Source: Halisarca cf. caerulea (taxonomy: Eukaryota; Porifera; Demospongiae; Chondrillida; Halisarcidae). Taken from it: a stretch of 64,000 bases of DNA. Positions 44,197 through 57,908 of the stretch are shown piece by piece; position 1 is the first letter of the stretch; each line of letters opens with the position of its first letter. The notes under the pieces are model-generated. The model was not told where the DNA came from and did no database searches. It saw nothing but the letters and a program-made list of their open reading frames with translations. Both the position numbers and the translations under genes were made by a program. The DNA lies in contig CAUJGJ010000332.1 of NCBI GenBank assembly GCA_963170055.1, positions 2,452,501-2,516,500 of the forward strand, given 5' to 3'.

Positions 44197-46563
44197 ATGG
44201 CTGATAGCTGGAAGCTGTACTACTGGCCAGGATTTCCTGGCAGAGGAGAGCTTGTTCGCCTCATGCTTGAAGAGCTGGGCTTATCATACGAAGACGTTGG
44301 TGTCACAAAAGGCGCACAGGAAGTATTGAAGTTGATGAGAGGAGAACACGGCGGATGGCCTGTACGAGCTCCACCTATCGTGCAGAATGGGGATTTCTAC
44401 TTGTCGCAGACGCACGCTATTCTTGAATATCTGGGTAAGAAGTACGGTGCGTGGCCCAAAGGTGGAATCGAGGAGGAAGCCAGAGCGTCACAGATCAACA
44501 TGATGCTACAGGACCTTTTGGAGGAGGCATGTACGGCTTACCACCCCCTTGAAAGATCAGGGACGTATGAAAGCCAGAAGGAAGCGGCCGTCCCTTTTAT
44601 TGCCAAGTTTCGTAAAGAGAGGATTCCAAAGTATAAGTTTGAAAATAGGAGCTAGTTTGCTTGGTTTCATTATAGATTGTAGACATTCTATGGGCTTATG
44701 TACCAGTTGTCTGTGATCTGGTGTAGTCGGACCAAATTCCTCCATTACAGGAGAACTGCAGGAGTTTGGTCGGTTATGCCAGACTAAGTTGTCTGAAAGT
44801 GTTCTTGTTTCAGTGTGAGTCATCATTACTCAGTGGCCTATAGCCGGGGATTTAAAAACAGACCACTGAGTAATTCTCTATTCTTAAACCAACCCTCTCT
44901 GCACCTTTTGTTATCAATTTGCCATCAGTTGTTGGCCAGTGTGAATGGATGTTGTATGCTCATGGCACCACCATATTATACATCACTGATTGCTGCATAC
45001 AGTAATCATAGATTCATAGTCTGTGCTATGTCCAGCATAGATGGACTTTTTTCATGTTGTATCTACAGATGCCTGCGTCTTCCAGATACTGTACTCTTGC
45101 TGAATGCTTGGGTTTTTAACTTGGTAATAGTATGGTGTTATAGTAATAATTGTTGGGTACATGTAAGTTTTTTGTGGTTTGGATGACCCATGTCTCAGGA
45201 CTGGGGGAAGTAATTATTTTTTTACTCAGGCCAGTGTCCATCACAGTTTTTATCATTATTGGAACTTGATCACCAAAGCGCTCAAATTTGCAATTAGATG
45301 AGGGCGGGGAAGACAATTGTGAAGGTGCCATCTAAGATTCTTTAGAAAGTGAGCGAGGCAAAAATAATAATACAGCGACACCATTTTATCTCACACAAGC
45401 ACGTGTTGCGCTAACAAGCAAAATGTAGCCTCAGGAACGTTCTGGTTAAAATTCTGAATGTTTTGCTCTAGAAATTGAGGAGATTCAATAATGTACTATT
45501 TCATTTTGAGTCTTATTCAAAAGTAAGTCCAGCCATGGCCGTAGTGGCTGTAGTGCTCACCCCAGCCCTGTGTCTCCTGATGCAGTTTTATTAGCCTTCC
45601 TGGTCTATTGCACACTATCCATAATATGTCAAATTTCCAGCATTCATCCTTTTATACCCAATCTTTTTTAACTTTTGTATATTATACTGTATTTTATTCT
45701 GCAAATATTTTCCCATACAGGGTTTTAGCTAAAGCAGGGTAGCAGGCTGGTACCACCCTGCTTTCATTTTTCCCACCCTGCTTTCATTATCCCCATATAC
45801 CCTGTTTTCATTCTCCCAACCCTGCTTTTATTCTCCCCACCCTGCTTTTATTCTCCCCACCCTGCTTTTATTCTCTCCACTCTGCTTTAATTCTTGTGTG
45901 AGATCATGGGGATTATGAGTACAGGGGCAGGAATCCATCACTTTTGTGCATGGATTAGTTAATTTTGCTTTACATTGACTTAGATGAAAAAAATTATGGC
46001 AAGAATTCACTGTACTGCAATTACTGACTTATGCTATAACCCTCACTACCCTGCTATAGAAAAATTCTGGCTAGAACACTGCCATACCTCTATGTATTGT
46101 TTCTGTTTGCAGATATTTAAATACTCTTGAACAGATGTTGAAATGGAACAATGAAGGAAAGGGTTTCTTCTTTGGAAACAGTGTATGTTGCCTAAACGTA
46201 TTGTAATGATACTTGCTTTTGTACAGCATGTTCTTTGGTGCTTCATGCTCATTACTGTGGTAGTGAATACATGTAGTCCAGCCCTGTTGTCATGTTCTGA
46301 AATTCTTGCTGTTTTGTCCTTGAATTCTTTGCTCATGAAGCAGTGCTTTCTACTTCTGATTTGTCACACTGCAGTTGACATATGTGGACATTGCTGTACT
46401 GGGTGTCACCAGACCAATAGCCTCACTGTATCCTGAGGAATACAAGTCTTTGGATATCCCACTGTTGAGAGCCTTTACAGAAAGGATGGAATCAAGACCT
46501 AATATTGCAAGCTACTTGAAATCTCCACGATCACAGCCATACTCAGATAATTCTCTGATGTAG
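44197..46563 (+). CDS. Cytosolic glutathione S-transferase, 230 aa, 3 exons
   Basis: Exons 44197-44630, 46113-46182 and 46375-46563 total 693 nt in phase. The N-terminal thioredoxin-like domain starts WKLYYWPGFPGRGELVRLML with the catalytic-type Tyr8/Tyr9. A PPIVQNGDFYLSQTHAILEYL block follows, in which the usual glutathione-binding E/QS pair reads SQT. The all-helical C-terminal domain spans about 90-230 and includes LTYVDIAVLGV, equivalent to the conserved 'D..' N-capping helix 6. It conjugates glutathione to electrophiles in the cytosol. The class is uncertain, in the sigma/alpha/pi-like group by appearance. Intron 1 (1.48 kb) holds a DNA element with a minisatellite. Confidence 0.9.
45718..46081. 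mobile_element. DNA element with 5-bp target duplication and internal minisatellite
   Basis: Ends are CAGGGTTTTAGC on the left and the inverse of CAGTGTTCTAGC on the right, flanked by CCATA on both sides (45713-45717, 46082-46086). The interior 45755-45895 holds about seven copies of a roughly 20-bp unit, CCACCCTGCTTTTATTCTCC. End type and 5-bp duplication match the CAGGGTTCTATC family. Confidence 0.85.
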
Positions 46564-47549
46564 ATTATTCTGGAGAATTTGTGTGATTTTCACTTCAAAT
46601 GCTGAAAACATCTCTATTATCTGTAGGGACACAAGTTGAGATTTGTAGCTATAATGTAATAATAATATTTTCTATTAAATTTGTAGCACTACTATGTAAG
46701 TTATTAGTGCCAGACTACACGTTACACTACGTGTACATGTAAGTACAGAACACCATTTTGTGCATACATGGTTATGCAAACACAATATTCTATACATGTA
46801 TGCATCTTCATGCAGTGACTGTGTGCAAGTTCAGTAAATTGTATGCATGCATGGTAAATTATTGTTCTAAGGCTAATTGTATGTACATATACAGAGTACT
46901 ATTCTGAAGCATAAATTAACATTACAGTGCATGTATTATGTAATTAATGTTGGTATATATAGTGCATGCAAGGGAATATCCCATAATATTTCAGTTACTG
47001 TATCATAAGTGTATATATAACCAACACCCAGCAACAATATAATCAATCGCTGATGTACCTGTGGATATACATGCATACATGTTGGTTTATATATTCTTAA
47101 TCTTTTAAACTTATAATTATTCTTATTAGCATGCTAGTGTTGATTATTCGATACATGCAGTGCATGGAACCTCCAAGTGAAGAACACATGCAGGGACATG
47201 TTGCTTAATTGTCCTTTGAAGAGTCTGCATGACTGCATGATCACCAGAAGAACGCCTAGATTTAGAGTATAAGGAGACCGACAGCTCTACTATAATGATT
47301 TGCATTAAAATAAAATACTTTATACAGTTATCATTACTATATGAATCTATAAATCCTCAATAGTATTATACACAGTGCTTCTCTGCACGAATTAACTTTA
47401 GCGAATCCAATTAATCTTGGCAACTACTATGTTTAATGAGAATCAATCAATCAATCAATCAACACAAACAGGTTTTCTACTCAGTAGGAGGTCGCTTTAA
47501 ATACAGAGAAATATCATAATGTGTAATACATATAATATAATATATTATT
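46564..47549. other. GST 3' flank; AT-rich, no gene seen
   Basis: Contains AATCAATCAATCAATCAATC near 47444 and many ATGCATG palindromes. A short stretch (47470-47490) resembles a retrotransposon remnant. Nothing else is supportable. Confidence 0.5.
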
Positions 47550-48425
47550 CTGTCTCACCATCCTATAGGCCTTACTTCAAACCTGACATCTGAGTTTTGT
47601 GTCTTCTATTTGGATGACGTGACCTAGGTGGTCCCACTCAAGACATCATTTCGGATTTGAAACATTAAATTTTAGAAGAAGCTTCTAAAGACCTAGGCCT
47701 CTACTCAACAATTAAGATTAGGAATCTGCAATCCCTGGGGACAGGCTTAGGCTTCTGTACATGTATACACATGATGGGCTCTGTCTAATGCAGCATGCCC
47801 TGGCCCTCCCCAAGCTACATTATGTTCTGAGGAGTACTCCATGCTTCTTTTCCGGACTTTTAGAGACAATGGACATGGCCCAGCACTATACTTTTTGGAG
47901 TCTGTCTGTAATTATCTCCCTGGATGATGATTTGTGGAAGCAAGCATCCCTGCCCATTATTTCTGGTGGTCTGGGGATAAGGAGTGCAACCTCTCTTGCA
48001 CTGTCAACCGCTGCTTGCCTCTGCCGCTCAGGTTGGGCTCCTCTCCTCTCTTCTTCACTACCCCAGTACATTCTGGACACTAGGCTTCCTGTCCATGAAG
48101 ATGCTTTCCTGGTTGGGAGTGGTTTGTCCCTCACCGATCCACCCTCTGGTTCAGCTAGCCTCCACAAAACAGAAGAGCGGGGATGCCCCAATCATTGAAG
48201 CTGTATACATTTGACTCCCTGTTCTGGAATGCTGATGCTAGGTCCCGAGCCCACCTCCTGGCTTCCTGTGAGAAGGAGTCTGCATGGTGTTTGGCTGACT
48301 GCTCCCCCTGTCTTAGCAGTTGGTTTGAGAATGGACAATGAAACCATTCAAATTGATACTGGAATGTGTGTTGGTTCATCTCTGAGTGAGCCACATTCTT
48401 GTAAGAACTGTGGCAAAATGGTTAA

Positions 48426-48681
48426 CAGGGTTCTATCTAGGAATAAAATTTTTGGGGGGAAGCTTGAGTATTACAGTGAATGACTACGCAAGATATGCAT
48501 ATAGATTTGATGCATGTATTGTATGTATATAGCAGGGTGATGAGGGGGGGGGGGGGGGGGTACTTACAAAGTATAGTAGGGGGGCAGGTACATGTATTAT
48601 GTGGTATCCTAGACATCTATAAAACACATGCAGTGCTGTGATGATAGAGGTGCATGCAGATATATATATGGAGTGCAGGGG

Positions 48682-48722
<41 letters not shown>

Positions 48723-48927
48723 GTATGAAACTAGGGGGGTCTGGGGGCATGCCCCCCCACAGGGAAAATTCGAGTTTTTAGGTGAGATAATGTTACATTT
48801 GAGGCCATTTTAGACCATTCAAGGCTGATTTTCACACTCAAATAGGGCCTTCTCTATAGTAATACAATGAGTGCCTGTGTGTATACGTACATGTGCACAC
48901 ATGTGTGTACGTGCGTGTGTGCATGCA

Positions 48928-48965
<38 letters not shown>

Positions 48966-49241
48966 CGTGTGTGTGTGTGTTTGTGCACGACCGGATATAT
49001 TATGGAGTGCCAGAGTATAAGTACTTAACTGGAGGGGTCTTGGGGCATGCCCCCTAGGGAAAATTTGAGTTTTTTGGTTATACAAGGTTGTATTTGAGGC
49101 CATTTTAGATCATTCAAGGTAAATTTTGACACTCAAGTAGGGCCTATTCCATAGTATTTTGGATTGCAGTTGGAATTTTTTGGGGGTGGAAGCTGGGGAG
49201 TTTGGGGTGGAAGCTTCCCCCCCCCACTGGATAGAACTCTG
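48426..49241. mobile_element. CAGGGTTCTATCTAGGA-family element with 5-bp target duplication, copy 3
   Basis: It runs from CAGGGTTCTATCTAGGAATA to ACTGGATAGAACTCTG, flanked by GTTAA on both sides (48421-48425, 49242-49246). It interrupts retrotransposon coding sequence and has the same interior as 26395-27777: poly-G, AT and TG microsatellites, and GGGCCTTCTCTATAGTAATA. Confidence 0.9.
48690..48982 (+). repeat. (AT)n and (TG)n microsatellites
   Basis: ATATAT run at 48690-48721 and TG run at 48921-48982, both inside the 48426-49241 element. Confidence 0.9.
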
Positions 49242-49860
49242 GTTAATGAATCAGGATTACATGACCTCAGTTAATTGTTGGAAGAGTCAGGGACACAGAG
49301 CACATCATTCAGTGCTTAACCATAGACACCATATACTGACAGCTATCCAGGTTCCCTCCACACTGGACCCACGAGGCCTATGCAGATCTGATGACTGTAG
49401 ACCCAATGGCCTCTCATTCATACCATAGTCACAAGGATGCTCTTTGGTGTGGGATGCAACTCCACCCTACCTGCATCTGAGCTCTGTCAAAGCAGGTGCA
49501 GTTGCTCACGAGGCAGCTCTACATAAACACTGTTTGTTCAGTACTCTATACTCTACACACCATTTTATCCCCCAGGCATTTGAAACCTCCAGGGTATTCA
49601 GTACGTCAAGATTCTCTTTCTTTTCTAAAGCATCTTGCACTCCGAAGTTGTCAACACAACCATGATCCACTAGCTTAAACTTTGCCAAAGAATCAGTGTG
49701 TGTATTCAAAGATATATAATTGTGTGTCTGTGCTAGGCACATGTCTGCAAGAATTATTGTTTTTTTCATCCTTTTGCTTGTTTTTTTCTGTTTATTTTTC
49801 TGCATGCTTGTCATTTTCTGCTCTATCTATTTACCTCACTTATATGGAAATAATAATAAT

Positions 49861-50889
49861 AATAGTAATACATAAAAAATAATATTTACGTATGTAATGG
49901 GAACCAATTTTAACTAAATCTTTGAAGGTTGCTAAGTATGTATAAATTAGCTAAGTTTAAGACCCCCGGCTGCTAAAAGTAGCTACATAATACCGTGCCC
50001 TTAAGGTATCTCTGAGTTGCATGCCTGTTCTAAATAGCTCCTGCATGCAACGTACTTATAGATCGAGTGTATATATCCTCATTGCATGTGTGCATCACAC
50101 TAAATATTATTGTATATATAAGCACCTATATAATAGTATAAACTTATTGCATAGATCGTTAATTGTAAAAATCCCATGCAATTATTCAGATCGAGTTGTA
50201 ATGAATGGGTGCGTCAAAATCTCAGTTGTGTAAGTATGGTATGCATGTGGACCTGCCCATTATTTTGTCTTAATATATAATTAAATTGGTGACTGTGATG
50301 TTCATGATGCATGCACCAGTTCATGGGAATGTCAAGTCACCAAGAAAAATTAAGTCATTTGTATATATAATTATTTTTATATGGTCAACGTACAGTGGAA
50401 CCTGCCTAATCCAGCACCTCTATAAACCAGCATTCTCCTAAACTGGTCAAGGTTCTCTGGCACCAACCATTAATTTACCATACAAACTGACCTCTACAAT
50501 CCAGCAACCTGCTAATCCAGCACTGTTTTACATTCCCCAACGGGTGCCGGATTAGACAGGTTTCACTGTACTGTGCTAGAATTGATTCCATATTTAATAC
50601 TATACTGAATCAACTTATTATATTATTATAAGTTAATCTTTTTGCATATTTTACATGTATGTGCATGTGATGAAACCTCTCTAATCCTCCAAATTATATC
50701 CCACCATAATAAACCTTATAAGCTTAATCTGCCATGCATCCCCATATGCCGTACGTATAAAATATATAGACATAAATTCCCAATAATGCATATGGTGCAG
50801 ATTGTAGAGCTAGAGGTTTCACTGTATAGTAATAATACTATAATATTAATACTTATTCATATGAGGAAAGTGCACAATCACTGATGATG
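49861..50889. other. AT-rich spacer with two MITEs
   Basis: No gene is supported. The MITE at 50393-50568 is clear; a degenerate relative spans about 50671-50825 (GATGAAACCTCTCTAATCC facing AGAGGTTTCACTG). Confidence 0.6.
50393..50568. mobile_element. Pogo-like MITE, 176 bp
   Basis: CAGTGGAACCTGCCTAATCC faces GGATTAGACAGGTTTCACTG. TA duplications are at 50391-50392 and 50569-50570. The interior repeats 'AATCCAGCA'. Confidence 0.88.
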
Positions 50890-51955
50890 AACATGATTTG
50901 TTTGCATTACCCATCAGAGAAGGTGGCATGGGCATTCCCCATACCCACCAGTGGTCCACCCAGCAATGCTGCTTGTCTCAAGAAATCTGTGCACCAATTG
51001 TCAAGGCGGTACTGCAACAAGACGAGCTGGACCCAGACCTGATGTCTAAATTTGCTAAAACGAAATTTGATGCTGTCCATATCCTCCATTGTAAAAAGAA
51101 ATCCTTCATTGAATCCACCACAAATTCACTTCCGCCCAATGTAAGCTCCAAAGACAAGTGAAAATTGCTTCCCAGGATGGTGCTTCAATCCTCATGGCTT
51201 CCCTGCATCCCACTGAAAGTATACCATTTCTTCCTTCACAAGCGTGCCTTAGTGGATGCTGTCGCATTGAGACACGGATGGTACCCAAAGGACCTGCCAA
51301 CCAACTGTGATTGCGGAAAGCCTTTCAGTGTCAATCATGCCCTCAATTGTCCCAAGGGGGGGTTTCCCATCTTGAGGCATAATGAGGTGCGTGACCTTAC
51401 TGCATCAGCTCCTTGGCGAAGTATGTCATGATGAGAAACTAGAACCACATCTGCAGCCATTATCCGGGGAGATTATGCAGCACCGCACTGCCATCACTGA
51501 CAATGAGGCCAGAGTGAACATCAGTACATGTGGTTTCTGGGGCTCCCGGTATGAGAAAACGTTCATGCATGGATGTCTGGGTCTTCAATCCTAATGCTGA
51601 CTCGTACCGGAACGTACCTATTGACTCCTGTTTCAAATGGCAGGAACAAGCCAAATGCTGCCAATATGAGGAGCGAATCAGGGAGATTGAACATGCATCT
51701 TTCTCTCCTCTAATCTTCTCCGCATCTGCGGGGATGAGCAAGTCGACATCAGTCTTCTACACAAGGCTTGCACACCTCCTATCTGTGAAGAAGAATGAGC
51801 CATACAGCTGTGTGATTTGGTGGCTACAATGTCGCTTGGGTTTTGCCCTCCTAAGAGCACAAATCATGTGCTTGAGAGGATCGATCCAGATCTCTCCACT
51901 GTGTTCCGGATTATCCACCATCCACTGCCCATGCAATGTGTGATGGAGGGATGCA
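50890..51955 (+). mobile_element. Second fragment of the same non-LTR family, C-terminal endonuclease-like part
   Basis: Successive frames read PTSGPPSNAACLKKSVH, LHKRALVDAVALRHGWYPKD, NHALNCPKGGFPILRHNEVR, LEPHLQPLSGEIMQHRTAIT, ARVNISTCGFWG and DVWVFNPNADSYRN. The spaced E...D...D-V-W/R-V pattern resembles a PD-(D/E)xK nuclease core, an inference. Frameshifts at several points show decay. It is in the same orientation as 47550-49860 but overlaps a later part of the element. Confidence 0.75.
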
Positions 51956-53110
51956 TCTCTCTCGAGTGACTCAATTAATTGTCGTACGTACTACTATTCA
52001 AGTAAATTACAAAAACTGTTTTATTACATCTTTATTGTCATTCATTATTATGTACATTAGTTTATTCATATGAGAGGTATATATGATTAATATTATTATA
52101 TTATTATCATATATAATACACATAACTACATATTAAAAGGATCGAGATAATATTATGTAGATAAGTGAATACATACAAAATGAAGCATGCAATCAAAGCA
52201 ACTTATAAGATACACACCACAAATTAAATTGTAAAGAATAAAAAAATAATAGATACTATATGAACACAAAAGCCTATAAGCAAAGAAATTCTATATGCAG
52301 TCATAATCATGACATTGTTCATATTATGCAGTGGACTCCACTTATAAAGAACCCTCTTATATAAAGAACTTCTGCATATAATGAACAATTTGCCAAATTC
52401 AAGTTTGTGTGCATACATTTTCCCCGTTATAACAAACAAACTCCTGTTATAAAGAACTCGTCACTGCTGCCAGTGACTTTCAATGAGGTTTGAAGTGGAT
52501 TTTGTGCTCTTAGAGACATGGAATTAAGTGCACAGGCTAGTCAAAAAACAGCACAAGAAACTAAAGGTTGAGGTTCACTATGGCCATTGCATGCTGTGAA
52601 TTATGGCATACATTTTCTTCCATAAATTTATAATGATGTAATGTTCACACTCAGTAATACATTAAAATACACTTCTTTTAAGTAAGAACTTCTGTTATAA
52701 AGAACAAATCCTTGTGGATTTCATGGTTCTTTATATCAGGAGTCGACTGTATATAATTTTAATAATAAATATTACTGATCATGCATGCATACAGAGTATA
52801 TATTAGCTACTTTATTGATAAAAACTATTATGGCAATAATCTCTAAAACTCTTACAAAATAATTAGCAACCTAATAATACATAAAATCCAAAATTACATA
52901 CATAAAAAATATTACAATTATTTTTATTATCACTACAGCTATGTATCCTGAACACAAACATGAGAAGGCATTGAAGCACCAAATAAAAAATTTACAGTCA
53001 AGTTTGTGGACGATGAGTTACTACAATGTCATGCTATAACACAGTTCAGAACAAGTTGTGGAGTTACATTTGTAGACAAATACAGTTACAAAGAAATTGA
53101 GAAGCCAAAG
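51956..53110. other. NISCH 3' flank with a 421-bp MITE
   Basis: AT-rich. CAGTGGACTCCACTTATAAA at 52329 faces AGGAGTCGACTG ending at 52749, with internal TTATAAAGAAC repeats. No gene is seen. Confidence 0.6.
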
Positions 53111-56100
53111 CTATACACTATCTCTTTTTAGTGCAATAAGTAATTCCTGGCGTTGAGCACTCTCCCAAGCATCTTGAAGAATGGACAAAAACTTTTCCCT
53201 TTGAGCAAAGGTTTTGGTTTGAAATGTCAATTGCCGAAAAGAATCAGGAGGTGGCAATACACTTCCATCAATCTGTGCTTTTTCAACTTGATTGTGAAGA
53301 ACCACTGAATCCATCAGTTGACCAACGAGCTTTTCATCATCTGCTGATAGCTGTGAGGTTATGGATCCCATCCCAACCAAGAAGACTACTGTAAAGTCGC
53401 AAGAAGCAGTGTTAGCCACATCTATTCTTACAATGTTCTCCATTCGAATAGATTCTTCAACTGCAAATTTGTCCCCCTGAGGTAGAGTTTCGGAGAAAGT
53501 TGGTACTGGCCATAAGACATAATTCTCTGATAGCACATACAGACCATTGTTTGTGAGTGCTAAGGTCTTGGTAGATACTGGAGCGAATGTCTCCACATCA
53601 ACGGATTGCACCAACAGGTAGCTTCGGAGAGCTGGTGTGGAGGTATCTTCTATTGGACGCCGTTGATTTGCTGATGCAGCATATACACACGATTGAAGCT
53701 TATGAAAATCCAATTCTGGATATTCAATCTTAGGTACGGACGACAATGCTGATTTATCAGGGGAACCTTGGAAATTTCTAAAATGGCCAATGATATACTC
53801 AGTGTTTACTTCATCCATAGTGATGAATGTGAAAGTTGATGTATCAGTATCTGATGTAATACGCAAACTCAGATCAAACAATCCCACGTTCACTTGTTGC
53901 ACAGCAGAAAAAGGAACAGAAGCAAGAAGCAGTGGGGACATTTGGTCATCTTCAAGAGAAACTGAAACATTGCTAATGACATTCTCCTTGATCCACATTT
54001 CTGCTACAGATTTGGTAGACATTATGTAGACGGCAGCAGTGGAAAAGCAGACTAGTGCCTCAAACTGCCTGCCAGGGTGGCTATAAGGGATAACAAACAC
54101 CCTCATAACCTTGCCGAATTCCTCTGATTTTGGATTTATGGCAAACATTTCCTTGAAATATGTACTTATTACATCACTTGGATGACGCTCCACCTCAGAC
54201 AATAACTGCTCAACAGAAAACACACTATTAGATCTACTGACTAGGGAATGCTGAGCAGGGGAAGCTACTTCTGATGGGCACAGCTTTTGACTGGTTTGAC
54301 TGAAGTAGATGCCGCTTATGTCCTGCAGAACACACTCTTGCTCCTCACGAGAACGAAAGTATAAATTCCACTCCTTGTGTACATTATCAGTTTCTTGCTG
54401 GAAGCTAAATGTGACAGGGTAAAGTTCATAATGGCTACAATACCCGGTAAACATGAAGGGGCTGCTTGTGATTGTCACTCCTTGGAGACATGAAATAGGA
54501 AAGGAAGACTGGATTAAGAATTGTGGAGTGGAAATCTGTGTATCAGAAAAACTTGGATTTGGATAATGTATAAAATTGGCACTGCATGTATATATGGTAT
54601 CAGCTGTGCTAATTAGCAACATGAGGTGGCATTCAGATGATAAAATTTGCTCCGTTTCAGAGCAACTTGGTCGGGCATCGAACTGCAACACAAAACTTAC
54701 AGTTTTTACTTCCACTTTTGACATATCATTGGTACACTGAGTGGCAAGTTTTTCTCTCCATGTGCAGTCTGCGTCAAGGCTTCTAGTGGGAGAATATCTA
54801 GAGGAAAATCCTAAGGGCTTTTGAACCAGTTGCACTTTCAAAGCAATAAGGTCATCTGATGTGGTATCCTTCAAGGAAGGGGCATAAGATCGCAGGCTTT
54901 GGAGCAAAGAATCCAAAGCATGAGCACTACGACAGATGATGGCAAAAGTTACACGAGATGACGATGTTTCTACGTGGAGAGCTTGATTGGAAATCCCAAA
55001 TGATAATACTTTGAAAGTATTTAGAGGGCACTCTAGCAAGGGCCGCAGTGGAAGAGCAGTAGAATCCATCCATGAATAATTAGAACCTGCACAAATGTGG
55101 AACTCGTAAATATGCAACTTTTGATCAGAGACCAGCACACAGCAGTCATGTATGTGAACTGGATCATTATACAATAAAACTGAGCCCCACACAGCAAGTT
55201 GTAGTGTTTCAGTATCTGTATTGGGTGACTGTGCCCGTTGATGGACAAAAAAGGATTTGATAATTTCACCATTGGCATCTGGTCTGCTCTCTGCTGTAGG
55301 CTGAAGGGTGGGAATGAAAGCGAGGGTGTTTTCAGGTACAGAGAACAATTTCTTAGTTGTGCTGGAATACTCTTTGCAAGCATTCGTATGAATTGGTAGC
55401 TTCATAAGATTTTGTGCTGCTTTGCGCTTTGGCATCATTTTCGGTGACGATCTAGGAGTGATCTTGGGGGAAGATTTGGGAGTACTTTCCTTGCTCTAAA
55501 GTAGAACAAAATTAATTTCCTCAAGATTTTTTTATCAAATGCTAAAAGTCCCTGAAACAATGACTCACCGACAAAGGAGAAACCTTGCATGTTGTAAGCA
55601 TGCTTAACCATCTGTCTCCACCTTCCTTGCGCATTTGATCAATTCTCTCCCTCACTGATACAGAAGCTGCAGATGTCAACATAAATGTTTAAATTCATTA
55701 TAATTCAATATTTAAATATTCAGTAACTATTTAAAGAATCAAAATGAACCAATCTTTACTGATTACATAAAAAAGATGCATGTACGTATACTGTGATAGG
55801 AAAGTGCCTTGAAGGTAGAGCATCTTAGGAGTTATGCAAAATCCTGACAGTCAATAAGTTTGTTAGAGGTGACAAAGGGGTGAAAACTCAAGGGCATGAT
55901 GACATCCGAGTCAAATAAAAACTGAATTTGGGAGGAGACGGTTTGGATTTGCTGGGGGTAAGGATTGGAACTTGCTCCCTGCAGATTTAAAGAGAGTGCG
56001 AGCTTCTGCAGGCTTCAATTCTGTGTTGAAATGCTGTTTGTGTGTGTAACATTCTTCCTGTGTACGTATATGAATTGTGTTTCAATGACTTATTTAAGTA

Positions 56101-57845
56101 TAATGTTGTCCACACATACGTACCTGTTATTATCACTATTGATACCATTAATCATTGTTGCCACATTTTTTTATAATCATTTTTATAATTATCAGTGTAT
56201 GTATTGAGCTGACATGTTTCCTGCATAAATAATAATATCTATCTATCTATATACAAATCAATCTGAAATCACACGTGGTTCGAATGCTTTGATGTATCCA
56301 TTCAATCCAAAGGAGCATCAGCAGCAAGTAGTGCAGTGGGGCATACAGGACTCAGCTTGTTACCTTGAAGTGTTGATTCCACATCTCCATGGCCTTCATC
56401 ACCAGGACTATCAATGACTGCTGATTTGGGGGGAATCTATAGCAAACACAAGCAGGAAATTTGAAGTCAGAACTGAACAGAAACTCATTGTACATTATGT
56501 ACTCAACCAGAAATACAGGTCACACAAAGGGAATACTACCTGAAGGACGCATGCCTGCAGATATGCATTGCGCAGAGAGTTGTTGGCCATGGAATGAGAC
56601 TAGCAGACAGCAGCAGTGTGGTATCCATGTGCATATTATGTGCAGTGATGCAATAGGCCTGCCATTGCATGGTGTATTAAAAGTACACAAACCAGCAATG
56701 TCATGGATACTGATGCAGTATTAGAAATAATAGCCAGCATTCAGACATTGTCCGACCATTTTGGCATTTTGTCTAACCCAAAAACATTTGGGTAGACATC
56801 TGGCTGAGCACTACCACATGTTCAATTCACACACACAGCGTGATACTAAGTCATTTACACTGAGAATGTCTACTTATGCTTTCATTATTTGTTGATGAAC
56901 ATCTACTGTGGCACCTGTGTATCTCTTCAAGAATATGTCCCAGCAAATCTGAAACTGTCTGACCCAAAATAATGATGCCAGGACATTAGTCCATCCGACA
57001 CCTGCTCCTTATTTCTAACACTGCTGATAAAAATAATAATATACTGCAAAACAGTAGAACATTATAGTGCCACATATTGAATAAAAGTTGAATGATATTA
57101 AGTACACATGCACTGATCAGGACACCACTGACGACACCCACGAAGTGCCTATAGGAGTGACTGACTCAGTAAGGAGATTGCAAGTTGTCACACTATGTAT
57201 GATGTGTCTACTGCAAGAAGACAATGTAGGTGAAGTATTGAAGCATGGCGCATTCAGTGCGGCAGCCAACTGTGATACCCTTTATAAGCATGTGCCATGT
57301 GCGCATGCACATGCATTTACATATTATGTGTATGTGCACCCAAATATAGTGGAATCCCTCTAATCCAGCCCCCTGAATTGGGGACACCCCTCTAATGTGG
57401 ACACATGCCACTGGAACCAAATATTCCACTATAATAAGCCACAGTACATCTCCAACCCTTGAAATGAGGACACCTCGATAATCAGGACAGTGCTTTCAGG
57501 TCTTAAGGTGTCCGGATTAGAGGGATTCCACTGTACTTGCCTTTCTCTTCACTTCACTCGGACTGGGTGCAGTGATTCCAAAATACTTTGGGTTTGACAG
57601 TCTCAACACCTCAAGCCTTTCCTGGAAAGTAATGCACACATACAGTGAAGCAATTGCTCACAAACAGCAGGGCATGCAGTTATGAGTGGCCCAGTAACCA
57701 ATCACAACCAGAAAGGATCCCAGCAATTCATTTATTAACAATACTATGGAAATTGGTGAATACCAATCCCAACATGAAAAAGTGAAGTACTTTGAATCTC
57801 TACTCTGCATTAATTTCATAGCATTCCTCAAAGAATATAGCCTTC

Positions 57846-57908
<63 letters not shown>

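Larger units (their letters stand above)
47550..49860 (+). mobile_element. Non-LTR retrotransposon fragment, split by a DNA element
   Basis: The plus strand begins with a degraded catalytic stretch (FCVFYLDDVT, about 47600). It continues with LMQHALALPKLHYVLRSTPC, then WKQASLPIISGGLGIRSATS and LASCEKESAWC. After the 816-bp insert (48426-49241) the homology resumes with VNESGLHDLS, then VPSTLDPRGLCRSDD and VLVWDATCPD-like blocks to about 49680. From memory this C-terminal region is common in marine-invertebrate reverse transcriptase genes. Many stops: inactive. Confidence 0.75.
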
